NCBI GenBank assembly: GCA_026122225.1
Contig: JANEZZ010002668.1
Coordinates: 186,001-250,000 of the forward strand
Reading direction: 5' to 3'
Length of the DNA: 64,000 nt
DNA from: Heloderma charlesbogerti
Lineage: Eukaryota > Chordata > Lepidosauria > Squamata > Helodermatidae
Shown: positions 10,026 through 22,345 of the stretch, piece after piece
How positions within the stretch are numbered: the first letter of the stretch is position 1
How the letters are laid out: every line of letters begins with the position of its first letter
Position numbers and translations under genes: made by a program
The notes under the pieces: model-generated
What the model saw: the letters and a program-made list of their open reading frames with translations, nothing else
What the model was told of the DNA's origin: nothing
Databases searched by the model: none

Positions 10026-12272
10026 CTGGCATCTAGTTTTGCTAGGCCTGAGGAGGACCCTTGTTTGGGGGGAGATGGAGTGCTTTGAGGCACGCATTTT
10101 CACATACGCATTTTCTGTTTGAGGAAGAACAGATGAGAAAAGTGCTTTTCCCTTCCATTCCGCCCACCCCTGCTCTCTCCTGTGAGATTCTAATCCTGAG
10201 GTAAACCACAGTGTATGATCCCACTGCCCAGTTGTGCATTCAGCCATATTCAGCCAACATAAGGAAATACAGTTGAGGGAATGTTTGTGTGTATTTATAA
10301 GAAACAGATTTTATATTTTGGAATAAAAGTACACACCATAGCAGATGCTGCCGAAAACAGCAGTCCTGTGTTGTGTTACTGTCTCTTCTTATAATGTGTT
10401 TCTCTGCCACACCATTGGCTGCAACTGCTGCGCACAATGAGATGGCACAACATGATGACATTACATCATCAGTTAAGCAAAGCTACATGTTACAGGAAGA
10501 GAGAAGTGCAGTTTATTCACTGCATCCTGTGTATTTTATTGCTATGCACCTTGGGCATATTGGTAAAAAGGAAGTGAGACATTTATAAAAGTTGCTTCTG
10601 CTTGTGGAAAGTAAAATATTTTTTAAAATCGCAAATATGGACTATGCAGTTAATCTCCAGCAGTATAGGTAACACCGCTACTGACATGCAATATAAGACA
10701 CATGGTAGAATTTCAGATACTAACAGAACCAATGCAGATACTGTGCATCCTTGAAAAAAATATTGAAAACACTTGGTCTTTCAGCCTATGAAGTAAAGTT
10801 TCATTTACTAATGACACAGTGAGAACTTGAAAGACTGTTTCTCTGCATGTTTTGATCATCAAAAGGCTGTTTAGTAAAAGATCACCTAACATTCATAAAT
10901 ATTGTTCTATTGAAAGAGATCAATTGGCTACATGGACTACCTAAAGTAAATATTTTGTAAGGCATTGGAATGCCACAGACAGAAGAATAAAGGGCTCAGT
11001 GGCTGCTGGATGAGGTGGAGAGGTCTGCCTCCTGACATGCAAGGGGGATTGAGGATTAGTCTGTCTTACTGGGATGGATGGAGGGGAAATGTTTGAGGGT
11101 GTGCTGAGTGCATAAAACCGCTTGGTTGGTGAAATGTAGATCAGGAGACAGTGCTTGTGAGATTCCCAGTCAGCTTGCTATCTGGGAGTTTCTGTGTCTT
11201 GCTTTTAGGATTTAAGGATTTTTAGTCCTTCCTGTTAGTCCTCCACTGTCTGTGCACACTGGTCCTGATCTGAACTGGGGCTGCATGCAGTTACTCTACA
11301 GAAAGACGTGTACAGCTCAGCGACTCGCTACACAGTTAATGCAACGTGTAGTTTGACAATAAATAGGTCCTGGGTTTGGGTCTGTATGCTCACTGGAGTC
11401 CCTGTGTGTGGATGCACTACAGAGGCACACACACTGAATTCACTGCACACTCAGAGCTGTAGGTTTGATCCTGCTCCAGTCCACACTGAATTGAAATACC
11501 AGAGTGATTCTTTTAAATTAGGGTAAGTAGCTGCTGTCTCAAGCCAAGGATGATTATTTTCTATATAAGCCACAGACAAAGAACACCCAGAGAACATCAC
11601 TGCGCAAACATGGGATATCATACCTTCAGATCTCCCAGTTAATGCAAGAATGAGTTCGGCATTACCGACTGACAGCGTTATGTGATCTTGTGATTTGTAC
11701 CAGTCCATCACCATTTCAGTTGTTATGCTGGGAGATAAGATCCTCGCTGAGTCTGGTGCTCAACTAGCCTATACTTATGTTGCTTTTCGTGTTGGAACTG
11801 TGCCACATTTTGGAATCGGAAAGGAGGTTCAGAAACAAACTCTTCTAGCTGGAAAAGGTGCACCAGTCATGAGCTGCACTTTCATCCAGAGTTCAGCTCA
11901 GCTTGTAATAATAAGCTCACTGCTGCACCAGTCCCGCTTCCTCACCCTGCACCGCACCACCTCCCCATCACTGTTTTGAGTGGTGGGAATTGTTTTCCTA
12001 CCTCTCCCCATCTTTCCCAAATTTACCTTGGAAGGACATTAAGGAAGCAAACAGAGAAGATCTGGGGACAGCAAAGGGCCTATTTTCATTTCTTTGTGCT
12101 CTTGATAGGAATGGGGGAGAAATTCGTTTGATTCACAAAAACTAATTCTGCACTTTCAAACCAATAGGAACACTGAAAGGCTGCTATTCTTTTTTTACAA
12201 TCTTACAATTTAATAAAACAATCTTTTATATCAATGCAACAGTTCTACACTTCATTCCCAAAAGCCTGAATA
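10026..12272. other. No gene seen
   Basis: 2.2 kb of apparently unique sequence. Short frames (11308-11526 +, 11695-11979 +) have no recognisable domains, and I see no convincing exon with splice sites. Confidence 0.4.
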
Positions 12273-12302
12273 TTGGTGGTGGTGGTGGTGGTGGTGGTGG
12301 TA

Positions 12303-12331
<29 letters not shown>
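12273..12331. repeat. Compound microsatellite (GGT)n(ATC)n
   Basis: About nine GGT units are directly followed by about ten ATC units. An A/G-rich tract lies downstream at about 12415-12475. Confidence 0.95.
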
Positions 12332-12333
<2 letters not shown>

Positions 12334-13291
12334 AGAGAGAATATAGTATTGTATAATAAAACTTAAGATGAATCTTCAACAGTATTTTTATACTAGATAT
12401 TTTGTCTATTTTAAAATAGAAAATAGAAAAAGAAACAAAGAAAGAGAAAGAGAGAAAAAACAATAATAAGAAGAAAATACATAAAGGTAAAAAAATGTAT
12501 AAAATCATTTCTTCTGAGTTAGCCTAGATCATGAATGCTACACACAAGCAGTTAACAGTACTTGTTTAGAAATTCCATTTCATGGAATTGTGACAGAGTT
12601 CTCACGCATTTTAACATTCAACCAAGCCTCCGCCATTTCATGATTCATAAACTTCTTCATCTGGTCTTCAGACACAATACAAAATGTAGCAGGATATTTT
12701 AAGTAATATTGTAAGTTCATTTATTTTGCCAGATTCTTTGCTTTGATAAATTGCCTTCTTTTATTCGCCACTTCTTTGATGTAATCTGGGAACAGCATAA
12801 TTTTATCCTGTTTCCAGGAAAGGCTTCCAGCTTGTTTTGCCAAATTCAGGATATAATACTTTGTGGAGACTTTTGCAAATTGAACTATAATTGTATAATC
12901 ATTCCCTTTAGGAATTGGGCACACGAAATGGCTGTTCAATATCAAGACAATAATCAGAGGATATAGAACGTATCTCATGCAAAAGTTTATCCACAAAATA
13001 AAGTTTATCCGTGGAAGCTGCCAGGGCTACAACAGTCCCAAACTGGAAGTCGAAAGGCTGGTATTTTTCAGAATTCTGACTTCTCCGAATGTTGCAATAG
13101 AGTACTCCAATCAAAAATGCCTATAAAACTGTATATATTAAGAAAGAGTGCACAAACTCAACTTAAAATTGGAAATAATTCTCAAAGCTTGAGATGAACC
13201 AAATTTAAAAATGGAAAAATAAGAAACTAGGAGAATCTGAAATTGACAGATTCATTCATCACTAATTCTTGATTAAATAAATAAATAAAGG
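12332..13291. other. No gene seen
   Basis: AT-rich sequence with opposing frames at 12721-12996 that are shadows of each other. No repeat family is assigned. An (AAAT)n tract ends the stretch at about 13274-13290. Confidence 0.35.
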
Positions 13292-13734
13292 TGTGATCCT
13301 ATGGCCGCTAGTCAGCAGCTAGATGGCCATAAGATAGGTAGGCTTCTGGGAACCAACCTTGGAGCCCATGCTCTGAGGTCAGTTGCCTGAGAATTGATCT
13401 CCACCCCCTCCTGCACCACCTCATAGGCAGCATGGAACGGCCCTGCACTCTGTGCTCAGAAGAGCATGGAGCAGCAAAACCAGGGCATTCCTGGCAGCAT
13501 GCCAGGGTGGGGAAGTCAGAACTGCAGGTACGACACAACCTACATGCCATCCAGGTGCCATTTCCCATGCTCTAAGGTCCCATGGCTCGACAGATGAATT
13601 CGGCTGTCTAGCCATGAAAGCTGGGCAGGGGGAGAAAGGAAGAGATCCGCTCCTCACCGCTCCTCCTGCCCTGCACTGGATAGGCGGTTGCCCCCGGGCT
13701 TGGAGGTGACCATTGACCCAGATAGGATTGCTCC
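13292..13734. mobile_element. MITE with GATCCTAT / ATAGGATT ends
   Basis: The left end is gtgtgatcctatggcc and the right end agataggattgctccc, an imperfect inverted repeat like that at 2907-3290. The interior is GC-rich relative to its flanks, and the frames over it are non-coding. It sits next to an (AAAT)n tract, so the target duplication cannot be told from the microsatellite. Confidence 0.5.
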
Positions 13735-14218
13735 CTAAATAAATGACAGTTTTCAAGCATGCTCAGAAGCTCCACCACTACCAGGAAAGCTGATCTACAG
13801 TTTTAATTCCTCCTGGCTCAATGGACTAGTTATGCCAGTAGGCATCAAAAACCACAGATTGACTACAAGGCTTCTACTTTTCAAATATAATTTCTTTAAA
13901 TCAGAAATAACTTCAAAATAAAATAAAATTACACATAAGACTGCATTTCAATGCTTTCTAGATTTTTTTTTTAGAAGAGAACTAACCACTATTGCAATCT
14001 TATTGTTACCCAACTCTGGTTTATTCATGTCCTACTTTATAAATGAGTCTTACACATTTTATATTTGCCTGAAAGATACTTAGCACTGTATTTTTGCTCT
14101 CTCACATCTTATAAATGACCTTTGCTGCAAAAAATGGGTTGCATTTTATAAGGCAATCTGGCCTTTACGTAGGTAAGGATCAAATGATTTCTTGGCAAGT
14201 ACTGCAAAGGTTTAAAAC

Positions 14219-14220
<2 letters not shown>
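13735..14220. other. No gene seen
   Basis: AT-rich spacer without assignable features. Confidence 0.35.

Positions 14221-14270
<50 letters not shown>
14221..14270. repeat. (TA)n microsatellite
   Basis: About 50 bp of almost pure alternating TA. The sequence is self-complementary. Confidence 0.97.
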
Positions 14271-14273
<3 letters not shown>

Positions 14274-15232
14274 TGAGATCAAGGTTTGCCTCACCAACGT
14301 GAACGGACTTTTAACAAGATAATCATCAGCCTAATACCAGCAGCATAATATCTCACTTACCAAGTCTTGCTAGCTACTCAATATGAAGCCAAGATATGGT
14401 GAATTTTTAAGAATCTATTAAGAATCTATTAAGAAACCCTTGGAGTATTTTAAATGCAATGACAATTTAGATTGCATCACTCAAATCATTAAAACTTGGT
14501 CCTCCAGAATGGCTACTGCTGTGAGGCCCTACTGATCCTGCATATTTCACCAGAAAATACAGAAATTGTCTTGAGCCATGTTTGTTTATCAACCTGCTCT
14601 GAAAGAATAGGAAAAAAAGTTAAAAGAGGTCAAGCAAAATTCCCAAGAAGGAGCTAAATGAAAAGCAAATAAACTCAACCAGAAATTGTTAAAGCCTTTC
14701 TGAACTGCATTTTTAAGATTCCCCATATTTCCCAAATGTGACATTGTTTTTGTCATGACCGTCCTCACTTACAAGTGATATTTAGTGCAGTGTATGCCAG
14801 GTTTTCTTCTTGAAAAAGCAAGAGACTCCCAACCCTCCTCTGGTAAAAGACAAGCAGTGTTTCCCTTCTATCCATTCCCTACAAATCAACCCTGGATTTA
14901 GACAAGAAAGGGAGGGGAAGCATGTGGTCACTGATGACTAAATATGAAGAATGTTTCTGGATTGCATGGATAAAGGAAAAGTTCACATATTTCCTAGCAA
15001 GCATCAAGATCTCTTTAGAGAAGCTCATTTCATACCAAGAACTATAGGCACAGTGAATCATGAAGTTGTCATTAAGCTGAACAGAGGGGCTGTTAAAGTC
15101 TGAAAGAGCCAGGAAGAAAGACATCTAAATACAAATGTGATCCAGACTTCTTGTTTTGTTGTGTAACAACAGCACAATCCTATGCATGTTTACTCAGCCC
15201 CAATACTGACTTTACTTGGCAGTAAGCTCCAT
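14271..15232. other. No gene; short MITE trace at the end
   Basis: Unique-looking sequence with a short direct repeat (aagaatctatt twice near 14410). At 15173-15232 the motif cacaatcctatgcatgtttactcag resembles one end of the short family at 31951-32037. Confidence 0.35.
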
Positions 15233-15873
15233 CAAATCATCATCATCATGGCGATCACTCATGACCGAGTAAGATTGTCTTCCAGGGGTAGAGTGGGTCT
15301 GTAGGTGGCTGTGAAGGCCGATTCTGGATCCACACAGCCTCCCACAATGGGGATGTAGGTTTCCAGGTGGAAGGCGGTCACGGTGAGGGTTTGCTTGACG
15401 TGCCTCCACTGAGCTCGTTTCTCCCTTTCACTCTGGACGCGTGCTTCTTCAAAGTCCATAGCACCTTTAATATAGGCTGACCTCCAGTTGGAATGCTCAT
15501 GGGTTAGAGCTTCCCAGTTCTCAATGCTTATGTTATGTTTTTTTAGATTAGCTTTGAGAACATCTTTAAATCTCTTTTGCTGTCCACCAATATTCCGTTT
15601 TCCATTCATAAGTTGGGAATAAAGTAGCTGCTTTGGGAGACCATGATCAGGCATTCGAACAACATGGCTGGTCAAGCAAAGTTGATGTTGGAGAATCATT
15701 GTTTCAAAGCTGGTGGTCTTTGCTTCTTCCAATACACTGACATTAGTCTGTCTGTCTTCCCAAGTAACTTGCAGAATTTTTCGGAGGCAGCGTTGATGAA
15801 ATCTTTCAAGAAGTTGGAGGTGGCGTTTATAGGTGGTCCATGTTTCACAGGAGATGTGTCTGAGAAAGTACAT
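15233..15873 (-). mobile_element. Non-LTR retrotransposon 3' part with long open frame
   Basis: A minus-strand frame of 204 codons (15259-15873) is open. It reads like the region C-terminal to the reverse transcriptase in a LINE: a CETWTTYKRHLQLLERFH block, then RCLRKIL, HVVRMPD and GKRNIGGQQKRFKD. The 3' side ends in a short trinucleotide (GAT)n tail at about 15238-15248. It is 5' truncated at about 15873. The lack of stops over 600 bp suggests a young copy. The clade is not determined. Confidence 0.6.
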
Positions 15874-15889
15874 ATTGGATTGGAATATA

Positions 15890-16800
15890 ATAGTCCCTCT
15901 TATTTATGTATTTAACTTACTATATTTGTTAGTCATCCAATAGCTAAGTTCTCTGAGCTACATACATAATATATAAAAACAAAGTTCTAAAATACAAAAG
16001 ACAGTTCTAAAAAGCAGCAGTGAACAATCAATATAAAACAGAGAGCCTGCTAAAACCAAACCAGTGGCAAACACAAGCAAGCTTTAAAATTCCAGAGACT
16101 AAAAGGAGCCCCATAAGTCTTCACTTGGTGCTGAAATGACATTAAAGTAGGCAACAGGTGAGCCTTTCTGGGAAGGACATTTGGAAATAAGGAGCCACGG
16201 CTGATAAGCCCTTTCTCTTGTGACCATCTCTTCTTGATTATCCCAGAGTGCAGGACACGGAATAATGGGCTCAAGTTACAGGAAGCCAGATTCTGGCTGA
16301 ACATCAGGAAAAACTTCCTGACTGTAAGAGCAATACGACAATGGAACCAATTACCTGGGGAGGTGGTGGGCTCTCCCACACTGGAGGCCTTCAAAACGAG
16401 GCTGGACAGCTATTTGTCAGGGATGCTCTGACTTGGATTCCTGCATTGAGCAGGGGGTTGGACTCGATGGCCTTGTAGGCCCCTTCCAACCCTACTATTC
16501 TATGATTCACCCACCATCTCTCTGCAGCCACACAGAGAAGTGTGTCCATCAGTGAATGATCTCAGGTTGGGAAAAGGCATTCCTTCAGATACTGTGGCCC
16601 CAAGCCACAAAGGCCTGTAAAGGTCAAAACCAGGACTTTGAACTTGGCCTGGAAATGGACTGAGAGCCAGTGAGGAGGATGAAGGGAGCCTGCTGTAATA
16701 ACACCCATAACACCCAGTCCCATTTAGTACTCTTGCAGCCATATTCTGTACCAACTGCAGTTGCCAGGCTGTCTTCAATGGCAGCCCTATTGACTGCAGG
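15890..16800 (-). mobile_element. L2 LINE, interrupted by a CR1
   Basis: The plus strand shows the reversed L2 3' end (tatttatgtattta, ccaatagctaagttctctgagc) from about 15890 to 16235. It resumes at 16506-16800 with the reversed C-terminal coding region (ggcctgtaaaggtcaaaacc; minus-strand block LQLVQNMAARVL). The CR1 at 16238-16506 splits it, so the L2 is older. Confidence 0.65.
16238..16506 (+). mobile_element. CR1 LINE 3' end
   Basis: A 5'-truncated CR1 encodes the conserved C-terminal blocks (FWLNIRKNFL, RQWNQLPGEVV, LEAFKTRLD), followed by ggactcgatggccttgtaggccccttcc and the ATTCTATGATTC end that marks CR1 3' termini. It is inserted into an older minus-strand L2. Confidence 0.85.
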
Positions 16801-16819
16801 AAATAAGATGTTGTTCCAC

Positions 16820-16985
16820 AGGGATGTTGAACCTCTTTCAGCCTGAGGGTTGAATTCTATTTTGGAAAAGCTCCCAGGGACCCCCTTTCCAGTGGTGGGT
16901 GGGGCTGAAGGCAAAGGCAGGTCCAAACATACCAGCATGATTTAGGTTAAAGCTCTTACTTCCCATATGTCTAAACCTTAGGAGA
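16820..16985. mobile_element. hAT fragment (GGGATGTTGAACC end)
   Basis: The motifs cacagggatgttgaacctctttcagcctgag and the following attctattttggaaaagctcc match the right end of the hAT element at 34175-34996 in reverse orientation. Only one end is present. Confidence 0.55.
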
Positions 16986-17059
16986 ATCAATATAAACTAC
17001 AATACAGCACTGGGCCAGTTGGTTACAAAATTTATAATCATCATCATCATCATCACAAG

Positions 17060-18545
17060 TACAGTTGTGCCAAGTGGTTTACAATTATATACAATTGGTC
17101 AGGATTTTGATTGAGCGGGTGGTGGCGTTGCAGTTGCAGACACACTTGGAAGAAGCTGATTATCTGGATCCATTTCAATCAGGCTTCAGGCCTGGGCATG
17201 GGACAGAAATGGCCCTGGTCGCTTTGGTGGATGATATGAGGAGGGCTCTGGATAGGGGCGAATGCTCCTTCCTTGTTGTCCTTGATCTCTCAGTGGCTTT
17301 TGATACCATTGACCCGGTATCCTCCTGGACCACCTGGAGGGGTTGGGCATAGTGGACACCCTATTATGGTGGCTCCATTACTTCCTGTCCAGCAGGTACC
17401 AGAGGGTAGCTCTGGGGGAGGAGACTTCAGTTCTTTGGCTGCTCACTTGTGGGGTGCCATAGGGCTCTATTCTCTCCCTGATTTTAACATCTATGTGAAG
17501 CCACTGGGGGCCATCATCAGGAGGTTTGGGGTGCAGTGTTGCCAATATGCAGATGACATGCAACTCTACCCATCATTTAAATCCTTGCCAAGGGTGGCTG
17601 TAGAAACCCTGTCCAAGTGTCTGGGGTCGGTGAGTGGCTAGATAGGAAGGAATAAGCTGAAACAACCCCGACAAAACTGAAGTACTTTTGGTGGGAGACA
17701 AGGGGAGGTTGGGAGATGTTGACCTGGTGATGAATGGGGTGCAGCTGCCCCTGAAGGACCAGGTCCATAGCCTGGGCACCATTTTAGATGCCCAGGTGTC
17801 CATGGAGGTTCAGATGTCAGCCATGAGCCGGGCGGCACTGTACCAACTCTATCTGATACAGGGGCTGCGCCCTTACCTCCCTAACCATCTGCTCCCCTCA
17901 GTAGTTCATGCCCTGGTCTCCTCTCGCCTAAACTACTGTAATGTGCTCTACGTGGGGTTACCCTTGAAGATGGTTCGGAAGTTGCAGCTGGTGCAGAATG
18001 CAGCAGCCTACCTGATTAAAGGCAGCCATTGGCAAGATCACATCACTCCAGTGCTGAAGGAGTTGCACTGGTTGCCAGTTGTTTTCCAGGCCCAATTCAA
18101 AGTGTTGGTATTGACCTTTAAAACCCTATAAGGCTCCGGCCCAGTCTATCCTAAGGAGGACCTCCAGCAACACCAGGGATGCCACTCAACGAGATCGGCC
18201 TCAGAAGGCCTTCAGTCTGTCCCATCAGCCAGGACAGCTAGGCTGGTGAGGACTAGAGAGAGGGCCTTTTCTGTGGTGGCCCCCACTCTGTGGAATTCCG
18301 TCCCTAGTGACCTCCGCCATGCCCCCTCTTTGATGAACTTCCTCCGGGCTTTGAAAACCTGGCTGTTCAGGTGGGCGTTTGGAGTGGGTTATGGTTTTTT
18401 AAGAGCAATGTTGTTTTGTTCAGTTGATTATGTTGTGTTTTGTGTTATTTGTATTGTACACTGCCTAGAGTAGCTGGGTAGCTGGCCAGATGGGTGGCTA
18501 ATAGATCAAATACATACATGCATACATACATACATACATACATAC
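17060..18545 (+). mobile_element. L2 LINE, 5' truncated
   Basis: It begins near a short (ATC)n run at about 17038-17055, inside the reverse transcriptase. It carries an SGFRPGHGTE block, a VLDLSVAFDT block (palm motif A), YADDMQLY (catalytic YADD, about 17548-17571), then LVQNAAAYLIKG, ELHWLPV and the RAFSVVAPTLWNSVP C-terminal block. Frameshifts and deletions break it between 17350 and 17690 and near 18130. The tail is an (ACAT)n microsatellite at about 18505-18550. It is an inactive copy. Confidence 0.85.
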
Positions 18546-19001
18546 ATACGGTTTCAAGGCAACTATATCAGTTATCCTGGTCTATTTAACAACAACAACT
18601 CTAACAGTTCTGTCTAAAGAACCCCAGTGTATTTCCATTTCAACTAAATGAGGTCTTCACTGGGCATTCCTGTAGATCTAACAAGTTCAATAACAATTTA
18701 CAGTAACTGATAACATTACAAAAATAATGACACTTCCTGAATAAACAATGTCTAACAATGGTATACTGGTCCTGCTAAAGGCAAAATAGCCTTCTTTATT
18801 AAATGGCTGAAGGTGAGGTAAACCTTAGGAGAGCCATGTCAACCTTCTGGAATGGGGAAAAACCTGTGCAAAAGCCGGGAAACAACCCACAGATCAATGG
18901 TCGGGGGAAAGGGAGCCTGCCCATGTAAGGAAGACTGGAGGGCTGGCTTCGGCTCCCTGGCCTGAGATTCCATACCCCTGCTATACTAGACGGGCCTTTA
19001 A
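18546..19001. other. No gene seen
   Basis: Spacer between the L2 and palindromic copy C. No features assigned. Confidence 0.35.
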
Positions 19002-19800
19002 TAGGGGTGGACGAAAGTCCCTTACCTTTCGCCGAAGCTTGTTCGCGGTGGGGGGGAGGCGCTTCGCTGATCCCCCCGCGAAGTTCAGGCCGTGAACTAT
19101 TTGCGTTGCCCTTATTTTCGCCGTAGTCTACGTAAATCTTTACATAGACTACAACGACCAAATAAGGAACGCGAATGGCGGCTCCCTATGGGGGCCGCCA
19201 TTAGCGTATGCGCTTTTTTTTTTTTTTTAAGTCACCCGTGATAGGCTACGTTAATCGTCACGTAGCCTATCAGGGGGCGTTTTTTATTTTTTTAAACTTT
19301 CGCATTCACGGCCGGGCGAGGCGAGAAGCCTCCTCCCCGGCCGCGAACGCGAAAGTTTAAAAAAAAAAAAAAAACGCCCCCTGATAGGCTACGTGACGAT
19401 TAATGTAACCTATCACGGCTAGATTTGCAAAGTCAGCCGTGATAGGCTACGTGACGATTGACGTAGCCTATCACGGCTGACTTTGCAAATGTAGTCGTGA
19501 TAGGCTACGTTAATCGTCACGTAGCCTATCAGGGGGCGTTTGTTTGTTTTTTTATTTTATTGCAATGGCGGCGGCGGCAGCCGGTCGAAAGACCGGCTGC
19601 TGCTCCCGCCCCGCTTGAACACCCGCCGAACCACCGGCCAGACCCGCCGCCGGGAGGGACATTCGGCGAAGGTAACTCCCGTCCCGGGGGGGGTGCAGGG
19701 GGGGGGGTTGGAGGATTTCTCCCCGAAACTTGTTCAGTGGGCCGAACACGTTGGCGCTCAGCCCCCCGAAGTTTCAGGGAGAAATTCTCCGCCATCCCTA
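19002..19800 (-). mobile_element. Palindromic hAT MITE, copy C
   Basis: A 799-bp element with an 8-bp target duplication matching at 7 of 8 bases (GCCTTTAA 18994-19001, GCCTTTAG 19801-19808). End 2 (TAGGGGTGGACGAAAG) is on the left and end 1 (revcomp TAGGGATGGCGGAGAATT) on the right. Outward donor-like motifs are cttacctt at 19021-19028 (minus) and aaggtaact near 19669 (plus). Five GATAGGCTACGT-type arm pairs and long A/T runs lie inside. Frames at 19497-19818 are read-through of GC-rich repeat. Confidence 0.85.
19236..19417. repeat. 182-bp nested palindrome in copy C
   Basis: The outer arms are each themselves a CGTGATAGGCTACGT...ACGTAGCCTATCA hairpin. Moving inward come agggggcg / cgccccct, T-run / A-run, aaactttcgc / gcgaaagttt and cggccgggcgagg / cctccccggccg, meeting at gaggcgagaagcctc. 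The centre is at about 19326-19327. Near-perfect pairing runs over 91 bp per arm. Confidence 0.85.
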
Positions 19801-19999
19801 GCCTTTAGTCTCATCTAGCAAGGGTCTCCTTATGTACGAAACACTTCACTGATTTAATGTGTAATATGGAGTCCACAGGGAATTCTGCTTAAAAAGCTGA
19901 TCCTGTGATTTGGCTTCTTGCACAACAAATATAGTCTGAAACTTTGTCGTTCACATCCACAATAATTTCAAGAAAAAGAAACAACCCCACCCTACTGCC

Positions 20000-20420
20000 T
20001 TATTTATTTATTTATTTATTTATTTATATTTATTCACAATATGTATATACTGCTCCACATCAGAAGTGTTCAGAGCAGTGAACAACAAAGATAAAAGAAT
20101 AAAACACTGGGTTAAAATAGTTAAAACATTTTTTTTAAGACAAATTCCAATAAGGTTGAATTTAATAAGCTGGTCACACAAGGAAGGCCTCTCAAAATAA
20201 CAATGTTTTCAGGAGGCACTGGAAGAAACACAACGTTTGCTCATGCCTGACCTCCAAAGGCAGGAAATTCCACAGGAAGGGGGCCACCATACTGAAGGCT
20301 CTTTTCCTGGTGGACTCCAACCGGGCCATGGGTCCATGTGGAACCACCAGGAACATGCCCTCTGATGACCTCAGTGACCAGGCAAGTTGGTAAAGAAGGA
20401 GGCGTGCTCTCAGCTATCCT
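20000..20420 (-). mobile_element. L2 LINE 3' end
   Basis: A (TTTA)n run at about 20001-20030 is followed by the reversed L2 3' UTR and a degenerate reversed C-terminal block (aggaaattccacaggaaggg...gaaggctcttttcctggtgg). The flanks 19809-19999 and 20421-20849 show nothing assignable. Confidence 0.65.
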
Positions 20421-20849
20421 TATGGGAATTAAGGGAATATTTTCTAAATCTGGGAGTTTTTGTTGAATATAAGAAAGTGTATTCCAAGTATTTCCTTCAT
20501 GAATGATTATCAGTTTTTACAACAGCAGCAGAAGCAGCAGCTTGCCTGGCAAAAGGATGTTTATATCTGCACAAAATACATCCTGATAAGACATTAATCT
20601 TTTCTCCCAAGGCCAACTGCCACTTAAAATTTTCATCTCACCCCCCCACCCCCTGCCACGCGACCAAGCTTCTATTTGCATATGATAAGCAGGGATAGCC
20701 TTCTATTTCCCAGCACCACTGTCCTGATTTGACCCGGACCCTCGAACCCCACTTCTGTTAACATTTTTTAAAATCAAGTAGATTCTAACCACTTATTTCC
20801 CATGTGATGTTTAGTTTGACTCTGAGAGACCTGCATGAGTTCACACAGG

Positions 20850-21010
20850 AATGTGTTTGTTTGTTTGTTTGTTTGTTTGTATATCCTCCCTTTCTACCAA
20901 AAATAGCATTCAAGGAGGCAAATGATAATAAAATGCAGATTAAAACAGAACTTCAATTAAAATATAAAAACAAATCAATTAAAAACACAGCAATAAAAAG
21001 GAAATAAATC
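20850..21010 (-). mobile_element. L2 LINE tail fragment
   Basis: A (TTTG)n run at about 20852-20880 leads into tatatcctccctttctaccaaaaatagc, the reversed L2 3' terminus. Confidence 0.5.
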
Positions 21011-21337
21011 TCATCCAAACAGTTCAATCCCCTTTCAGCACAAACCAGATTACATGCCAAAGGTGTGCCTAATTTTAAAAAAAAAAAATCTTTGAAATAT
21101 TTAGTAGGATTGGAGTTGTGAACCAAGATTTCTAGGCAGCTAATTTGGTGCTAGCTGCTCACACACTGCGATCAGAAACTGTCTGCAAGCCTCTTGTTCC
21201 AACAGCCTGCCAGAACGCTATAGGTAGGTTAAACAGGATGCTAGGGTGATGTCTGCAGCAACAATAACAGTGTGAAAGCCGGCATGACTGAGCTTTTCAG
21301 TAACAAGAGGGTGGGAACTGAACCAACAGATTCAAAT

Positions 21338-21515
21338 GAGAAGAAAGGGGATTTCAAATAAACATTAGGAAAAATGTTGTTCCACTCTGGAACAGAGTTG
21401 TGAGCTCTCCTTCACTGGAGGTTTTTAAAGAGGGGCTGTTAGGGATGCCGTGGCAGTGGGCATTCTACGTTGGCAGAGAGCTGGACTAGATGACCTTCAT
21501 TGTTATGACCGTATG
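21338..21515 (+). mobile_element. CR1 LINE 3' end, short
   Basis: It carries degenerate CR1 C-terminal coding (ggaaaaatgttgttccactctggaacagagttg, tcactggaggtttttaaag) and a weak CR1 terminus (ggactagatgaccttcat). It is old and truncated. Confidence 0.65.
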
Positions 21516-21620
21516 AGCAGAATCAAAACAAGATGTAAGTATGTTGTGGGTGGAGAGAAGAGTAATAATCTTTGATATAATTGTTTAAAAAGAGAGAAAA
21601 AACAACAACATAAACACACA

Positions 21621-22345
21621 ATTGTTGTTGTTCAGTCATTAAGTCGTGTCCGACTCTTCGTGACCCCATGGACCATAGCATGCCAGGCCTTCCTGTCCTG
21701 CACTCTGTCCCGGAGCGTGCTCAAGTCCATATTCGTTGCATCAGTGATGCTATCTAGCCATCTCATCCTCTGCCGCTCCCTTCTCCTTTTGCCTTCAATC
21801 TTTCCCAGCATCAGGGTCTTTTCCAGGGAGTTTTCTCTTCGCATTATGTGGCCAAAATATTGGAGCTTCAGCTTCAGTATCTGTCCTTCCAATGAGCACT
21901 CAGGGTTGATTTCCTTTAGGATTGACTGACTGACCTCCTTGCAGTCCAGGGGACTCGTAAGAGTCTTCTCCAGCACCACAGTTCGAAAGCATCAATTCTT
22001 CGGCGCTCAGCCTTCCTTATAGTCCAGCTCTCACAGCCTTATGTTGCTACTGGGAAAACCATAGCTTTGATTATGTGAATCTTTGTCAGCAAGGTGATGT
22101 CTCTGCTTCTTACTATGCTGTCTAGGTTTGCCATAGCTTTCCTCCCAAGGAGCAAGCGTCTTTTAATTTCATGCCTACAGTCACCGTCGGCGGTGATCTT
22201 GGAGCCCAAGAAAATAAAATCTGTCACTGCTTCCATTTCTTCCCCTTCTATATGCCAGGAAGTGATGGGGCCAGATGCCATGATCTGAGTTTTTTTAATG
22301 TTGAGTTTCAAACCAGCTTTTGCACTCTCCACTTTCACCCTCAAC
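21621..22345 (-). mobile_element. RTE-BovB LINE, 5' truncated
   Basis: The minus strand encodes the BovB C-terminal region: LKLQYFGHIMRRENSLEKTL, GKRRRERQRMRWLD and GVTKSRTRL (frame 21632-21979), preceded by PITSWHIEGEEMEAVTDF and LGSKITADGDCRHEIKRR (frame 22039-22533). The 3' end on the plus strand is ttgttgttgttcagtcatt. A frameshift or deletion near 21980-22040 separates the two blocks. It is a second copy of the family at 59240-61391. Confidence 0.9.

Noticed and set aside
19497..19818. Overlapping frames on both strands in copy C
   Set aside because: Pro/Gly/Arg-rich read-through of transposon end sequence. Similar frames occur in the matching parts of copies F and G.
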